Shown: piece by piece, positions 6,808-13,653 of the stretch | How positions within the stretch are numbered: position 1 is the first letter of the stretch | Layout of the letters: each line of letters starts with the position of its first letter | Virus record (IMG/VR): IMGVR_UViG_3300017782_000249 | Coordinates: 1 to 22,489 of that record | DNA: 22,489 nt | Strand: one strand, 5' to 3' | DNA from: a virus | Made by a program: the position numbers and the translations under genes | Notes under the pieces: generated by a model | Told to the model about the DNA's origin: nothing | The model's database searches: none | Seen by the model: the letters and a program-made list of their open reading frames with translations, nothing else

Positions 6808-7627
6808 TTTAGTAAAACACCAAGACAGTACACGGTTACTAAAAACAACACCAAGTAAAGAACACTATGATACAGTAATAAATGAAGACACTGCATTTTA
6901 TTTAGATGATATTTGTATTGGTATATATGTAAACATAGACAAAGAACTTTTAAGCTATGTAAGGGAAGCAGTTAAAGAAACTAAATATGTAGAAACATAC
7001 AGGGCAAATACATTACCAACTAAAAGCAGTGTATTTGGTGCATTACCTAGAGTGGCTTTAAGGAATGACTTTTGCAGGTTTAGCAATAAAACTAACGAAG
7101 AAAAACAAAACACCAATAAATTATTCACTTTCCAAAAAACGCTATGCGATATATATAAAAAGCATTTGCCTGAACTTTATGAATATGATTTAAATAAAGC
7201 GCGTGAAACTGTAAATGATGACTACAGGTTAATAGACACACCTTATACAACTGCAAACATAAACGTTAACCACGCTATAAAATACCATAAAGATAGCGGA
7301 AATATAAAAGATAGTTATAGTAATGTACTTATACTAAAAGAAAATTGCACAGGTGGCGAACTTGTTTTGCCTGATTATAGGGTAGCTTTAAAACAAAGTG
7401 ACGGTGCATTATGTATATTTAGCGGTCAAAAAGAAATACACGGTGTTATGCCAATAAAACCACATAAAGAAAATTTTTACAGGGCAAGTATAGTCTATTA
7501 TACTTTAGCACAATTAGAACACTGTTACCCATATAAACAAGAAGTAACAAGGCTAAACCTAAAAAAAAGGGAAAGGGCTTTAAAAAGAAAAGATAACATA
7601 GACCCACGTATAAATGGACAAAAGTAG
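6794..7627 (+). CDS. TET/JBP-like 2-oxoglutarate/Fe(II) oxygenase
   Basis: A 277-residue protein. The double-stranded beta-helix core runs from about residue 150: YTTANINVN, then H165-K-D167 (first two iron ligands), SNVLILKENCTGGELVLP (GGeLvlP strand), GALCIFSGQKEIHGVMPI with H216 (third iron ligand), and YRAS with R230 (2-oxoglutarate anchor). FGALPRVALRNDFC near residue 78 and the charged insert before the core match the phage TET/JBP-type branch. Known members hydroxylate thymine or 5-methylcytosine in DNA. Substrate and base are unproven here. It overlaps ParB-like and small-terminase genes by 14 bp each, so it is expressed with packaging genes. A protein or free-nucleotide substrate is possible. 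Confidence 0.8.
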   Translation: MKRYNLVKHQDSTRLLKTTPSKEHYDTVINEDTAFYLDDICIGIYVNIDKELLSYVREAVKETKYVETYRANTLPTKSSVFGALPRVALRNDFCRFSNKTNEEKQNTNKLFTFQKTLCDIYKKHLPELYEYDLNKARETVNDDYRLIDTPYTTANINVNHAIKYHKDSGNIKDSYSNVLILKENCTGGELVLPDYRVALKQSDGALCIFSGQKEIHGVMPIKPHKENFYRASIVYYTLAQLEHCYPYKQEVTRLNLKKRERALKRKDNIDPRINGQK

Positions 7628-7973
7628 ACATATAAAAAAAGAAAGTTTATTAAAAGCATTAGAAAAGAGTTTAGGTGTTGTAACAGTTGCCTGTAAAAAC
7701 GCTGATATACCTAGAAGCACATTTTATAAATGGCTAAAAGAAGATAAAGTATTTGCAAGTGAAGTGAAAGATATTGAAAATATAGCTTTAGACTTTGCAG
7801 AAAGCCAACTACATAACCAAATATCAAGTGGAAATACAAGTGCTACTATATTTTATTTAAAGACTAAAGGCAAAAACAGAGGGTATGTAGAAAGACAAGA
7901 AATAACAGGTGCAGAGGGGGAAAAGTTGTTTAAAATAAAAATTATAGATACCGATAGTGGAAATACAAACTAA
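7614..7973 (+). CDS. terS: Terminase small subunit
   Basis: A 119-residue protein. A helix-turn-helix is visible near residues 20-45 (LGVVTVACKNADIPRSTFYKW), followed by helices with FAESQLHNQISSGNTSATIF and YLKTKGKNRGY, the usual pattern of small terminases. It recognises phage DNA and loads it onto the large subunit. It overlaps the oxygenase gene (14 bp) and the large terminase gene (17 bp), the expected gene pair. Confidence 0.85.
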   Translation: MDKSRHIKKESLLKALEKSLGVVTVACKNADIPRSTFYKWLKEDKVFASEVKDIENIALDFAESQLHNQISSGNTSATIFYLKTKGKNRGYVERQEITGAEGEKLFKIKIIDTDSGNTN

Positions 7974-9108
7974 CAAAGTATTTAGGCACTGCAATAACGC
8001 TACAAAAAAAATATTAGTTGAACAGGGTGGGACACGCTCAGGGAAAACTTACAATATCCTACTATGGATAATATTCAAATATTGTTACGAGAATGAAAAG
8101 AAAATTATAACAATATGCCGCAAAACTTTTCCAGCAGTAAGGGGTACAGTTATGAGAGACTTTTTAGACATACTAAAAACACATAAAATATACAATGAAG
8201 AAAACCACGCTAAAAGTGCAAACGAATATTATATAAACGGTAATTTAATTGAGTTTATAAGTTTAGACCAGCCACAAAAAATTAGGGGGCGTAAAAGGGA
8301 TTTGCTATTTGTTAATGAAGCTAACGAAATAAACTTTGAAGATTGGCAGCAATTAATATTTAGGACTAACGACAGAATAATAATTGATTATAACCCTAGT
8401 GACGAATTTCATTGGATATATGATAAGGTGCTAACTAGGGGTGACGTAGAATTTTACCAAACTACATATAAAGATAACCCTTTTATTAGCCAAGAAATAA
8501 TACAAGAAATAGAAAGGCTAAAAGACACAGATGAAAACTATTGGCGTATTTATGGTTTAGGTGAACGTGGACAAGCTAAGTCGCTTGTATTTACATTTAA
8601 AACAACTAAACACATACCTACAGAAGCGAAACTAATTGCTAGGGGGCTAGATTTTGGTTTTTCAAACGACAGTACTGCATTGGTAGAAACTTACATACTA
8701 GACCAAGATATGTACGTTAATCAATTAATATACAGAACTGGTATGACTAACCAAGATATTGGTAATGAGTTCCACAGGCTAGGGCTAGATAGGCGTGATG
8801 AAATATTTTGCGATAGTGCCGAGCCAAAAAGTATAGAAGAAATACACCGTATGGGGTGGAACGTAAAACCTACTTACAAAGGTTCTATAAATATTGGAAT
8901 AGATATGATTAGGCGCTACAAATTAAATGTAACAGAAAGTAGCTTAAATATTATTAAGGAACTGCGAAACTATAAATACATAGAAGACAAGAACGGACAA
9001 CTAACCAACAAACCTATTGACGCATTTAACCACGCAATAGACGCTTTACGTTACTCTATAGTTAATAAATTAGGCAGACCTAAATACGGTACATACGCTA
9101 TAAGATAA
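7957..9108 (+). CDS. terL: Terminase large subunit (packaging ATPase-nuclease)
   Basis: A 383-residue protein. Walker A is GGTRSGKT (residues 24-31), Walker B DLLFVNEAN (catalytic E121). The C-terminal RNase-H-like nuclease supplies metal-binding acidic residues in GLDFGF (near 230), FCDSAEP (near 280) and DAFNHAIDALRYS (near 355-365). It packs DNA into proheads and cuts the concatemer. The length is typical of the PBSX-like/Terminase_3 group. The start is GTG at 7957; the first in-frame ATG would remove the Walker A motif. Downstream lies a promoter and a structured non-coding stretch instead of a portal gene, which is unusual. Confidence 0.92.
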   Translation: MEIQTNKVFRHCNNATKKILVEQGGTRSGKTYNILLWIIFKYCYENEKKIITICRKTFPAVRGTVMRDFLDILKTHKIYNEENHAKSANEYYINGNLIEFISLDQPQKIRGRKRDLLFVNEANEINFEDWQQLIFRTNDRIIIDYNPSDEFHWIYDKVLTRGDVEFYQTTYKDNPFISQEIIQEIERLKDTDENYWRIYGLGERGQAKSLVFTFKTTKHIPTEAKLIARGLDFGFSNDSTALVETYILDQDMYVNQLIYRTGMTNQDIGNEFHRLGLDRRDEIFCDSAEPKSIEEIHRMGWNVKPTYKGSINIGIDMIRRYKLNVTESSLNIIKELRNYKYIEDKNGQLTNKPIDAFNHAIDALRYSIVNKLGRPKYGTYAIR

Positions 9109-9127
9109 AAAAAAACTAAAAAAAAAG

Positions 9128-9147
9128 TTATTAAAATTTGTTTATAA
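9128..9147 (+). repeat. 20-bp promoter-upstream repeat, copy 2
   Basis: Identical to 4226-4245 (TTATTAAAATTTGTTTATAA). It contains the TTTG upstream element of the promoter at 9137-9168. The spacing to the -7 element differs by one base from the first copy. Confidence 0.85.
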
Positions 9148-9168
9148 GTAAAAAAGGTTTTATGTTTG
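9137..9168 (+). promoter_or_regulatory. Bacteroidota-type host promoter driving the structured RNA
   Basis: TTTG at 9137-9140, 20 bp, then TATGTTTG at 9161-9168, an exact TAnnTTTG match. Expected transcription start is near 9175, just before the 13-bp helix at 9179. It could drive a stand-alone RNA, or the genes from 9396 with a leader of about 220 nt. Confidence 0.75.
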
Positions 9169-9174
9169 GGTATA

Positions 9175-9368
9175 AATAAATTGTTAATGAGTTCAACACG
9201 GGGAAGTAGGGGGACGAAAGTTTAATGAGTTGCAGAACACCATATGCCGTTAAGAATTCATTGACAATTAAAAATAATATCAATAACAATAAACAATAGG
9301 CGTAGGTGGTTAAGATGATTGTCTTAGTAATAAGAATGGTGTACGTGCCTTAACTACCTTTCGCTTTT
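9175..9368 (+). ncRNA. Candidate structured non-coding RNA (or long structured leader)
   Basis: No long reading frame fits this stretch after the promoter. Two domains fold by eye. Domain 1: 9179-9191 pairs with 9257-9269 (13 bp, two G-U pairs), enclosing ACGG 9198-9201 with CCGT 9247-9250 and a small GAAA-capped hairpin near 9212-9223. A 10-bp direct repeat TTAATGAGTT (9184-9193, 9222-9231) allows an alternative fold. An A-rich linker runs to about 9298. Domain 2: 9304-9314 pairs with 9349-9359 (11 bp, one G-U), extended by GCG 9300-9302 with CGC 9362-9364, and contains a hairpin UCUUA/UAAGA with a GUAA tetraloop (9327-9330). TTTT follows at 9365. It could be a free RNA of about 190 nt or the leader of the gene at 9396. 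I cannot name a known family. Confidence 0.5.
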
Positions 9369-9381
9369 AAAATTAAATTAT

Positions 9382-9398
9382 AAACAATAGAAATTATG
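9382..9398 (+). repeat. Leader repeat AAACAATAGAAATTATG, second copy
   Basis: Identical 17 nt to 4281-4297, ending in the ATG at 9396. It follows the structured RNA directly, so the gene at 9396 uses the same initiation context as the gene at 4295. Confidence 0.75.
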
Positions 9399-9620
9399 CA
9401 ATTAGAAAACACAATTTATTACCACGATGTTGAACTAGAGTTAATGTACCAATTTAAACCTGCTGAAGAAGATACATACGACTATCAGGGTTGTGACGCA
9501 GTAGCAGATATTATAGAAGTTAACGTAGGCTGCGTAGACATTATTGGCATACTTAACCAAGACCAATTAGAAGAAATTGAGCAATTATTAATCTTTGAAC
9601 ACTCAATTGGTAGGTTATGA
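9396..9620 (+). CDS. Small acidic hypothetical protein (74 aa)
   Basis: A strongly acidic protein beginning MQLENTIYYHDVELELMYQF. It has a central polar segment (EDTYDYQGCDAVADIIEVNV) and a helix near the end (NQDQLEEIEQLLIFEH). The alternating strand at the start and the final helix suggest a small alpha/beta fold. No known family recognised. It is the first gene after the structured RNA and shares its leader with the gene at 4295. Confidence 0.7.
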   Translation: MQLENTIYYHDVELELMYQFKPAEEDTYDYQGCDAVADIIEVNVGCVDIIGILNQDQLEEIEQLLIFEHSIGRL

Positions 9621-9772
9621 GAACGCAGCTAACAGACTTAACAAACGAGTTAAAAGAAGTAAGGCAAACCATAAGGTTATGCGAATACGAAAAAGCAGAA
9701 GACACATATTTTTACAAGTGGCTAAAAAACAAAGAGGACAAAATACTTTGTACTATTATTAATATTCAGTAA
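9617..9772 (+). CDS. Short hypothetical protein (51 aa)
   Basis: Starts MRTQLTDLTNELKEVRQTIR and ends NKEDKILCTIINIQ. ATGA overlap with the gene before it supports translation. The first half has heptad-like spacing and is probably helical. Function unknown. Confidence 0.65.
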   Translation: MRTQLTDLTNELKEVRQTIRLCEYEKAEDTYFYKWLKNKEDKILCTIINIQ

Positions 9773-9802
9773 ATTAATCACAAACAATAAAAAATCAAAA
9801 CA

Positions 9803-10075
9803 ATGAAATTTAAAGTAAGAAATTTTACAAGCAAAAGAAGTGGAAGCGAAATAGCTAACCAGTTTATTATTGAAACACCAAAAGGCACATACTTTCAATC
9901 CTACGATAGTATTATAGTTTTTAAAAGGAATGACGGACAAGTATTTTTAGACAAGCAATACTGGAACTATAGTGTAACAACAGGCAAATACAGAAAACTA
10001 TTTTTAAATGAGAATATTGCAGAGACTAGGTACAAAATACTTATGAAGGAGTACAAAATTAAAAACCTAAACTAA
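9803..10075 (+). CDS. Small conserved phage protein (90 aa, DUF8033-like pattern)
   Basis: A basic 90-residue protein: IIETPKGTYFQSYDSIIVFK, then VFLDKQYWNYSVTTGKYRKL and ending ETRYKILMKEYKIKNLN. The combination of FQSYDSI, LD..YW.YS.TTGKYR and a short C-terminal helix matches small phage proteins I recall as DUF8033-like; function unknown. It starts behind an AAACAATA leader with about 30 bp from the previous stop. Confidence 0.7.
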   Translation: MKFKVRNFTSKRSGSEIANQFIIETPKGTYFQSYDSIIVFKRNDGQVFLDKQYWNYSVTTGKYRKLFLNENIAETRYKILMKEYKIKNLN

Positions 10076-10149
10076 TGGTACGTACTAAAGATATGTATAT
10101 GTACTACATACAAATTGTAGTAAATGAATACGAATTACAAAAAGACTAA
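10075..10149 (+). CDS. Possible 24-residue peptide
   Basis: A TAATG overlap starts a 24-codon frame (MVRTKDMYMYYIQIVVNEYE, ending LQKD) that runs 26 bp into the next gene. The junction type is normal for this phage, but the length is too short to judge coding. It may only couple translation to the glycosyltransferase gene. Confidence 0.25.
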   Translation: MVRTKDMYMYYIQIVVNEYELQKD

Positions 10150-10690
10150 AAATAACTCTATTGTTTTAGTTGGAAATGGTGGCTCACTCTTAAATTCTAA
10201 TAAGGGTGTTGCCATCAATTCTTTTAAAGACGTTGTTAGATTTAATAACTTCAGGATAAATGGCTATGAAGCAGACGTAGGCACCAAAACTACAATTTGG
10301 TTTACCGTAAATTGCAACCTAGCTAAATTAAAAGGCAAATACAAAAAAGTATATTTCCATAGCTGGGAGTGGGACAGAAGTAAAACAAAATGTTATTATA
10401 CGCTTTTAGGCGCATTTCCTGCGCTTTTAAACACAGAAAGGCAAGATTGTATAGAATTAAAAGAAAAGTTGCCTAAATACCCACATATGGCTTTTAGCAC
10501 TGGTTTAATTGCTATCCACTTATTGTTAAAAGAATACGAGCATTTACATTTAGTTGGTTTTGATTGGCATTTAAACAGTTACCCACACCATTACGGAGAT
10601 ACAGAACCAAAAGGGCATTTGCACAACCCATATTTAGAATGGGAATATATAAGCAGATTAAACAGAATGGGCAAAATAACCTTCCTATAA
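10124..10690 (+). CDS. GT29 sialyltransferase-like glycosyltransferase
   Basis: A 188-residue protein with motifs of glycosyltransferase family 29. The L-type motif is IVLVGNGGSLLNSNKGVAI (residues 13-31), followed by DVVRFNNF and GYEADVGTKTTIW. The S-type motif is FSTGLIAIHLLLKEYEHLHL (residues 124-143), ending VGFDW. YPHHYGD and HLHNPYLEWEYI supply the downstream His and Glu (motif III and VS region). It is shorter than animal enzymes (about 300 residues), as bacterial and phage relatives are. It probably transfers a sugar from a nucleotide donor, CMP-sialic acid or a related acid sugar. The acceptor is unknown: modified phage DNA, virion protein, or host surface. Confidence 0.8.
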   Translation: MNTNYKKTKNNSIVLVGNGGSLLNSNKGVAINSFKDVVRFNNFRINGYEADVGTKTTIWFTVNCNLAKLKGKYKKVYFHSWEWDRSKTKCYYTLLGAFPALLNTERQDCIELKEKLPKYPHMAFSTGLIAIHLLLKEYEHLHLVGFDWHLNSYPHHYGDTEPKGHLHNPYLEWEYISRLNRMGKITFL

Positions 10691-10708
10691 TTAAAAATAA
10701 AATTAAAA

Positions 10709-10719
10709 AATCGTTAATA
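10709..10719 (+). promoter_or_regulatory. Recurrent leader motif AATCGTTAATA, copy 2
   Basis: Exact AATCGTTAATA, 4 nt before the ATG at 10724, at the start of the tail module after a 33-bp gene gap. It may mark the beginning of a late operon. Confidence 0.5.
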
Positions 10720-10723
10720 CTAT

Positions 10724-11386
10724 ATGAAACTAAAAATTAATATACCTAATAAATTATCAGAAATTACACTAGAGCAGTACCAAAAGTATTTGCAGTTGTT
10801 GGAAGACAATGAAGATGAAGCAGTAAATTCTATATTTTTTAGAATGAAATTACTAGAAATTTTTTGTGGCATACCATACCCTGAAATGCACAATATTAGG
10901 GTTAAAGATATTGAAGAAATTGTACAAATTATTTTTGATACGCTAGACAATAAACCTGATTTGGTTTTAAATTTTAAAATGGGCGATACAGAGTTTGGCT
11001 TTGTGCCTAATTTAGAAGATATGACTTTTGGCGAATATATTGACCTAGACACATATATTGGCGATTGGAAAAACATTCATAAAGCTATGGCAGTATTGTA
11101 TAGACCCATAGAACATAAAAAAGGTAACAAATATACTATACAAGAATACAAGGGGGACAACTATCACGATATTATGAAGTATATGCCACTTGACGCAGTT
11201 TTTGGTTCTATTGTTTTTTTTTATCATTTAGGGATAGATTGTTCGAGAGGTATGACGAATTATTTGGAGGAACAAGCGAAACAGGAGGGCTTCGACAAGG
11301 CTTTGGACATAAGTGGGGTTGGTATCAATCAATATACTCACTTGCTAAGGGAGATATTAGACGATTTAAAAGTATCACTAAATTAA
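10724..11386 (+). CDS. Tail assembly chaperone, frame-0 product
   Basis: A 220-residue protein beginning MKLKINIPNKLSEITLEQYQ. IHKAMAVLYRPIEHKKGNKY (residues 119-138) and VFGSIVFFYHLGIDC (near 158-172) match the chaperone proteins encoded before tape measure genes in flavobacterial phages. These bind the tape measure protein during tail assembly. At residue 166 the gene reads through a T9 run (11214-11222). A second frame opens exactly there and continues to 11475, as in the gpG/gpGT pair of lambda-like phages. Both frames read as protein over 11221-11386, so this is the unshifted product. It follows the AATCGTTAATA leader. Confidence 0.75.
   Translation: MKLKINIPNKLSEITLEQYQKYLQLLEDNEDEAVNSIFFRMKLLEIFCGIPYPEMHNIRVKDIEEIVQIIFDTLDNKPDLVLNFKMGDTEFGFVPNLEDMTFGEYIDLDTYIGDWKNIHKAMAVLYRPIEHKKGNKYTIQEYKGDNYHDIMKYMPLDAVFGSIVFFYHLGIDCSRGMTNYLEEQAKQEGFDKALDISGVGINQYTHLLREILDDLKVSLN
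11214..11222 (+). promoter_or_regulatory. Slippery T9 run, probable -1 frameshift site
   Basis: Nine T residues in the frame GTT TTT TTT TAT give the heptamer T TTT TTT (11215-11221), an X XXY YYZ slippery sequence. A -1 slip continues at 11221 as TTA TCA TTT into a frame open to 11475. A weak 6-bp stem (TTGTTC 11239-11244 with GAACAA 11270-11275) lies downstream. Transcriptional slippage on T9 would give the same product. Confidence 0.7.
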
Positions 11387-11475
11387 ATTTAAATGAGTGC
11401 TTGACAATGTTAGCATTTTTAAAAGACAAATCAGAAGTTGAAAACAAAATAATAAAGCAAAAATTCAAACAATAA
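11221..11475 (+). CDS. Tail assembly chaperone, -1 frameshift extension
   Basis: This frame opens at the T9 run and reads LSFRDRLFERYDELFGG, then HKWGWYQSIYSLAKGDI, RRFKSITKLNLNECLTML and AFLKDKSEVENKIIKQKFKQ. The WGWY-SIYSLAKGD and KDK-E-E pattern is that of the second (T-like) half of tail chaperones. No ATG occurs in this stretch; the only early internal start is TTG at 11239. Expression as an extension of the upstream frame is therefore more likely than independent initiation. The full fusion from 10724 would be about 250 residues. It ends with TAATG into the next gene. Confidence 0.7.
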   Translation, partial: LSFRDRLFERYDELFGGTSETGGLRQGFGHKWGWYQSIYSLAKGDIRRFKSITKLNLNECLTMLAFLKDKSEVENKIIKQKFKQ

Positions 11476-11978
11476 TGGCAACAGAAAATGCAGGTTCAAT
11501 AAATTATTTACGCTTAATAACTACACTAGAAAGCCACTTGCGGCAAATGGAATACGTAAACACCGTAACAACAGGTGACATAGCAGAAATTGATTTAAAT
11601 AAAAGGACTATTTTTCCACTGGTACATATAATAGTTAACTCAGTTGCTATGGGTGGCGATAGTGGTGTATTAACTTACAATATAACTATTATGGCTATGG
11701 ATATAGTAAACGAGTTTAAAAGCGATGATGATAGCATAGAAGACCCTTTACTATTTGGCAACGATAACGAGCAGTTTGTTTTAAATAATACGCTAACGGT
11801 CTTAAATAAAATTAATGAGTTTTTATACAGGGGTAGCTTACATAATGGAAACTTTGAAATACAGAGTGCAGGGAGTTGTACACCTTTTTTTGATAGGTTT
11901 GAAAACAGACTAGCAGGGTGGGCATATACTGCTGATATTTTTGTGAATAATAACTTAGACATTTGTTACCCATACTAA
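11475..11978 (+). CDS. Phage tail/head-tail connector-like structural protein
   Basis: A 167-residue protein beginning MATENAGSINYLRLITTLES. It has LITTLESHLRQMEYVNTV as an N-terminal helix, a strand-rich middle (IFPLVHIIVNSVAMGG, YNITIMAMDIVNEF), and NTLTVLNKINEFLYRG as a helix before the C-terminal CTPFFDRFENRLAGWAYTAD. The size and position between chaperone and large tail genes fit a tail-completion or terminator protein (gpU-like role), but no diagnostic motif is seen. TAATG overlaps join it to both neighbours. Confidence 0.65.
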   Translation: MATENAGSINYLRLITTLESHLRQMEYVNTVTTGDIAEIDLNKRTIFPLVHIIVNSVAMGGDSGVLTYNITIMAMDIVNEFKSDDDSIEDPLLFGNDNEQFVLNNTLTVLNKINEFLYRGSLHNGNFEIQSAGSCTPFFDRFENRLAGWAYTADIFVNNNLDICYPY

Positions 11979-12508
11979 TGGCAAAAAAAAACACATACCC
12001 TAGAACAATGGCAATGATAACCCAGTTTAGGAATGAACTGATTGCTGAAATGAAAAAAAACCTACAACCTAGTAATGCTTCAGGCAGACTTTCTGAAAGT
12101 ATAAAAGGAACACCAATAACTATTGCAAACGACAAAGTTTCTTTTTCTGTAGAAATGGAAGACTACGCAGACTTTGTAGACAAGGGTGTAAAAGGCTCAA
12201 ACCCTAGTGCTATGAAGAACGGAGTACAAAAAGCACCCAATAGCCCATACTCTTATAAGGATAAAATGCCACCACCAAAAGCATTGGATAGTTGGACAAT
12301 AAGAAGAGGTGTTGCACCAAGAGACGAAAAAGGCAGGTTTGTGCCTAGAAAGTCAATGCGTTTTGCTATTGCTAGAAGTATATTTTATCAAGGATTGAGA
12401 CCAACGTTTTTTCTAACTAAAGCATATAAGAAATATTTAACCCCACAATTTGAACTAGATTTAATGTTAGCATATTCTAGGGACATAGAAGAAAATTTAA
12501 GAAAATGA
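11978..12508 (+). CDS. HK97 gp10-like tail-completion protein (putative)
   Basis: A 176-residue basic protein starting MAKKNTYPRTMAMI at 11978, directly after the previous stop (TAATG). SGRLSESIKGTP, EDYADFVDKGVKGSNP and SYKDKMPPPKALDSW are the pattern of HK97 gp10/tail-completion proteins; RRGVAPRDEKGRF and AIARSIFYQGLRPTFF continue it. It likely joins tail to head or completes the tail tube. An alternative in-frame ATG at 11963 adds five residues but overlaps the upstream gene by 16 bp. Confidence 0.7.
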   Translation: MAKKNTYPRTMAMITQFRNELIAEMKKNLQPSNASGRLSESIKGTPITIANDKVSFSVEMEDYADFVDKGVKGSNPSAMKNGVQKAPNSPYSYKDKMPPPKALDSWTIRRGVAPRDEKGRFVPRKSMRFAIARSIFYQGLRPTFFLTKAYKKYLTPQFELDLMLAYSRDIEENLRK

Positions 12509-13653
12509 GTACAACAATAAAACTTAGAAGTCCATACTACGTTAAAACAACGCCAACAACAAATACAAGCTATGTGGCTATTGGTTTAAAAATGTGGCAA
12601 GGCAATATAACTTCTGCACCAGCAACCTATACATATAACCTGACAAAGTTTGTAGTTGATAACCAAGACTTTGTAATTTTTGAAATAAGCAACTTAGGCA
12701 GAGATTATTTAAAACTTACTTATGACGGTACACTTTCTGCTGATAGTGCTTTGTTTTTACGGTACGACTATACTTGTTATGATAGTACAGGGACTAGCTT
12801 ATTTAGTTTCGGTGAAGTACTACCCTGTGCAGACGGTTATACTGAGTTTAAAGACGGAATGAATTACAGACCTACAAATGAACATTTATTACAATCTAAC
12901 CTATGTATGCAAGTACCTGTAAACGCTAAAACTTGTATTGCAGTAAATGGTGCTAACACTAATTCTGTTAAGTTTTATGAGCAAGGTGCAATAGTAAATA
13001 ACGTTGGTGTTAGTTGGTTAAACAACACCCAAACACTAAACCAACACATTTGTTATGAAGTAGACCAAGACGATTACTATACAAGGGTAGAAAACATAAC
13101 TAATGGTAATGTAGTTAGAAACATTTGTGTAGATAGTTTCTACGGTAGTATTGATTATGGTGCAGTTGACAAAATTGTAGTAGAAGAAAACGACCCTGCA
13201 TTTAGTTCTACTATACAGGTGCAAAGGCTAAGTGAATGCAAGTACCCTATACATAAAATTACATTTGTAAATAAATTTGGTGTTATGCAAGACTTGTATA
13301 TGTTTAAAAACTCTAAGGAAAAAATGCGAGTAACAGACAAAACATTTAAAAGAAACTTGCTAACTGAAAGCACATTTAACTATGATACTACAGAACACCA
13401 AAAAAGGACTATACTAAAACAAGGTAATAAAGAAATAAGGCTAAACAGTGGTTATATTGGCGAGTGCTTAGTTGTGGCATTTGAAGAACTATTTTTAAGT
13501 GAACAAGTATGGCTAACTGACAATGCTAGTAACATATACCCTGTGTACCTAAAAGACAAAAATTTAGATTACAAGACAAGTTTAAATGATAAACTAATAA
13601 ATTATACTATTAATTTTGAGTATGCTTTTGACGCTATAAATAACATAAGATAA
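12505..13653 (+). CDS. Tail/baseplate structural protein (382 aa)
   Basis: A 382-residue strand-rich protein beginning MSTTIKLRSPYYVKTTP. It has alternating Thr/Tyr strands at the N-terminus, several Cys, and FEISNLGRDYLKLTYDG, CKYPIHKITFVNKFGVMQ and NDKLINYTINFEYAF as further clear beta segments. This Bacteroidota-phage type (RSPYY start) is a structural protein of the tail or baseplate as I recall it, but no enzymatic motif helps. It lies between tail-completion genes and a large modular tail protein and overlaps both. Confidence 0.65.
   Translation: MSTTIKLRSPYYVKTTPTTNTSYVAIGLKMWQGNITSAPATYTYNLTKFVVDNQDFVIFEISNLGRDYLKLTYDGTLSADSALFLRYDYTCYDSTGTSLFSFGEVLPCADGYTEFKDGMNYRPTNEHLLQSNLCMQVPVNAKTCIAVNGANTNSVKFYEQGAIVNNVGVSWLNNTQTLNQHICYEVDQDDYYTRVENITNGNVVRNICVDSFYGSIDYGAVDKIVVEENDPAFSSTIQVQRLSECKYPIHKITFVNKFGVMQDLYMFKNSKEKMRVTDKTFKRNLLTESTFNYDTTEHQKRTILKQGNKEIRLNSGYIGECLVVAFEELFLSEQVWLTDNASNIYPVYLKDKNLDYKTSLNDKLINYTINFEYAFDAINNIR

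Noticed and set aside
9179-9364. 6S RNA or tmRNA identity for the structured segment
   Set aside because: The 5' and 3' ends do not pair with each other as in 6S RNA, and no tRNA-like Ala acceptor or tag-reading frame is visible as in tmRNA.
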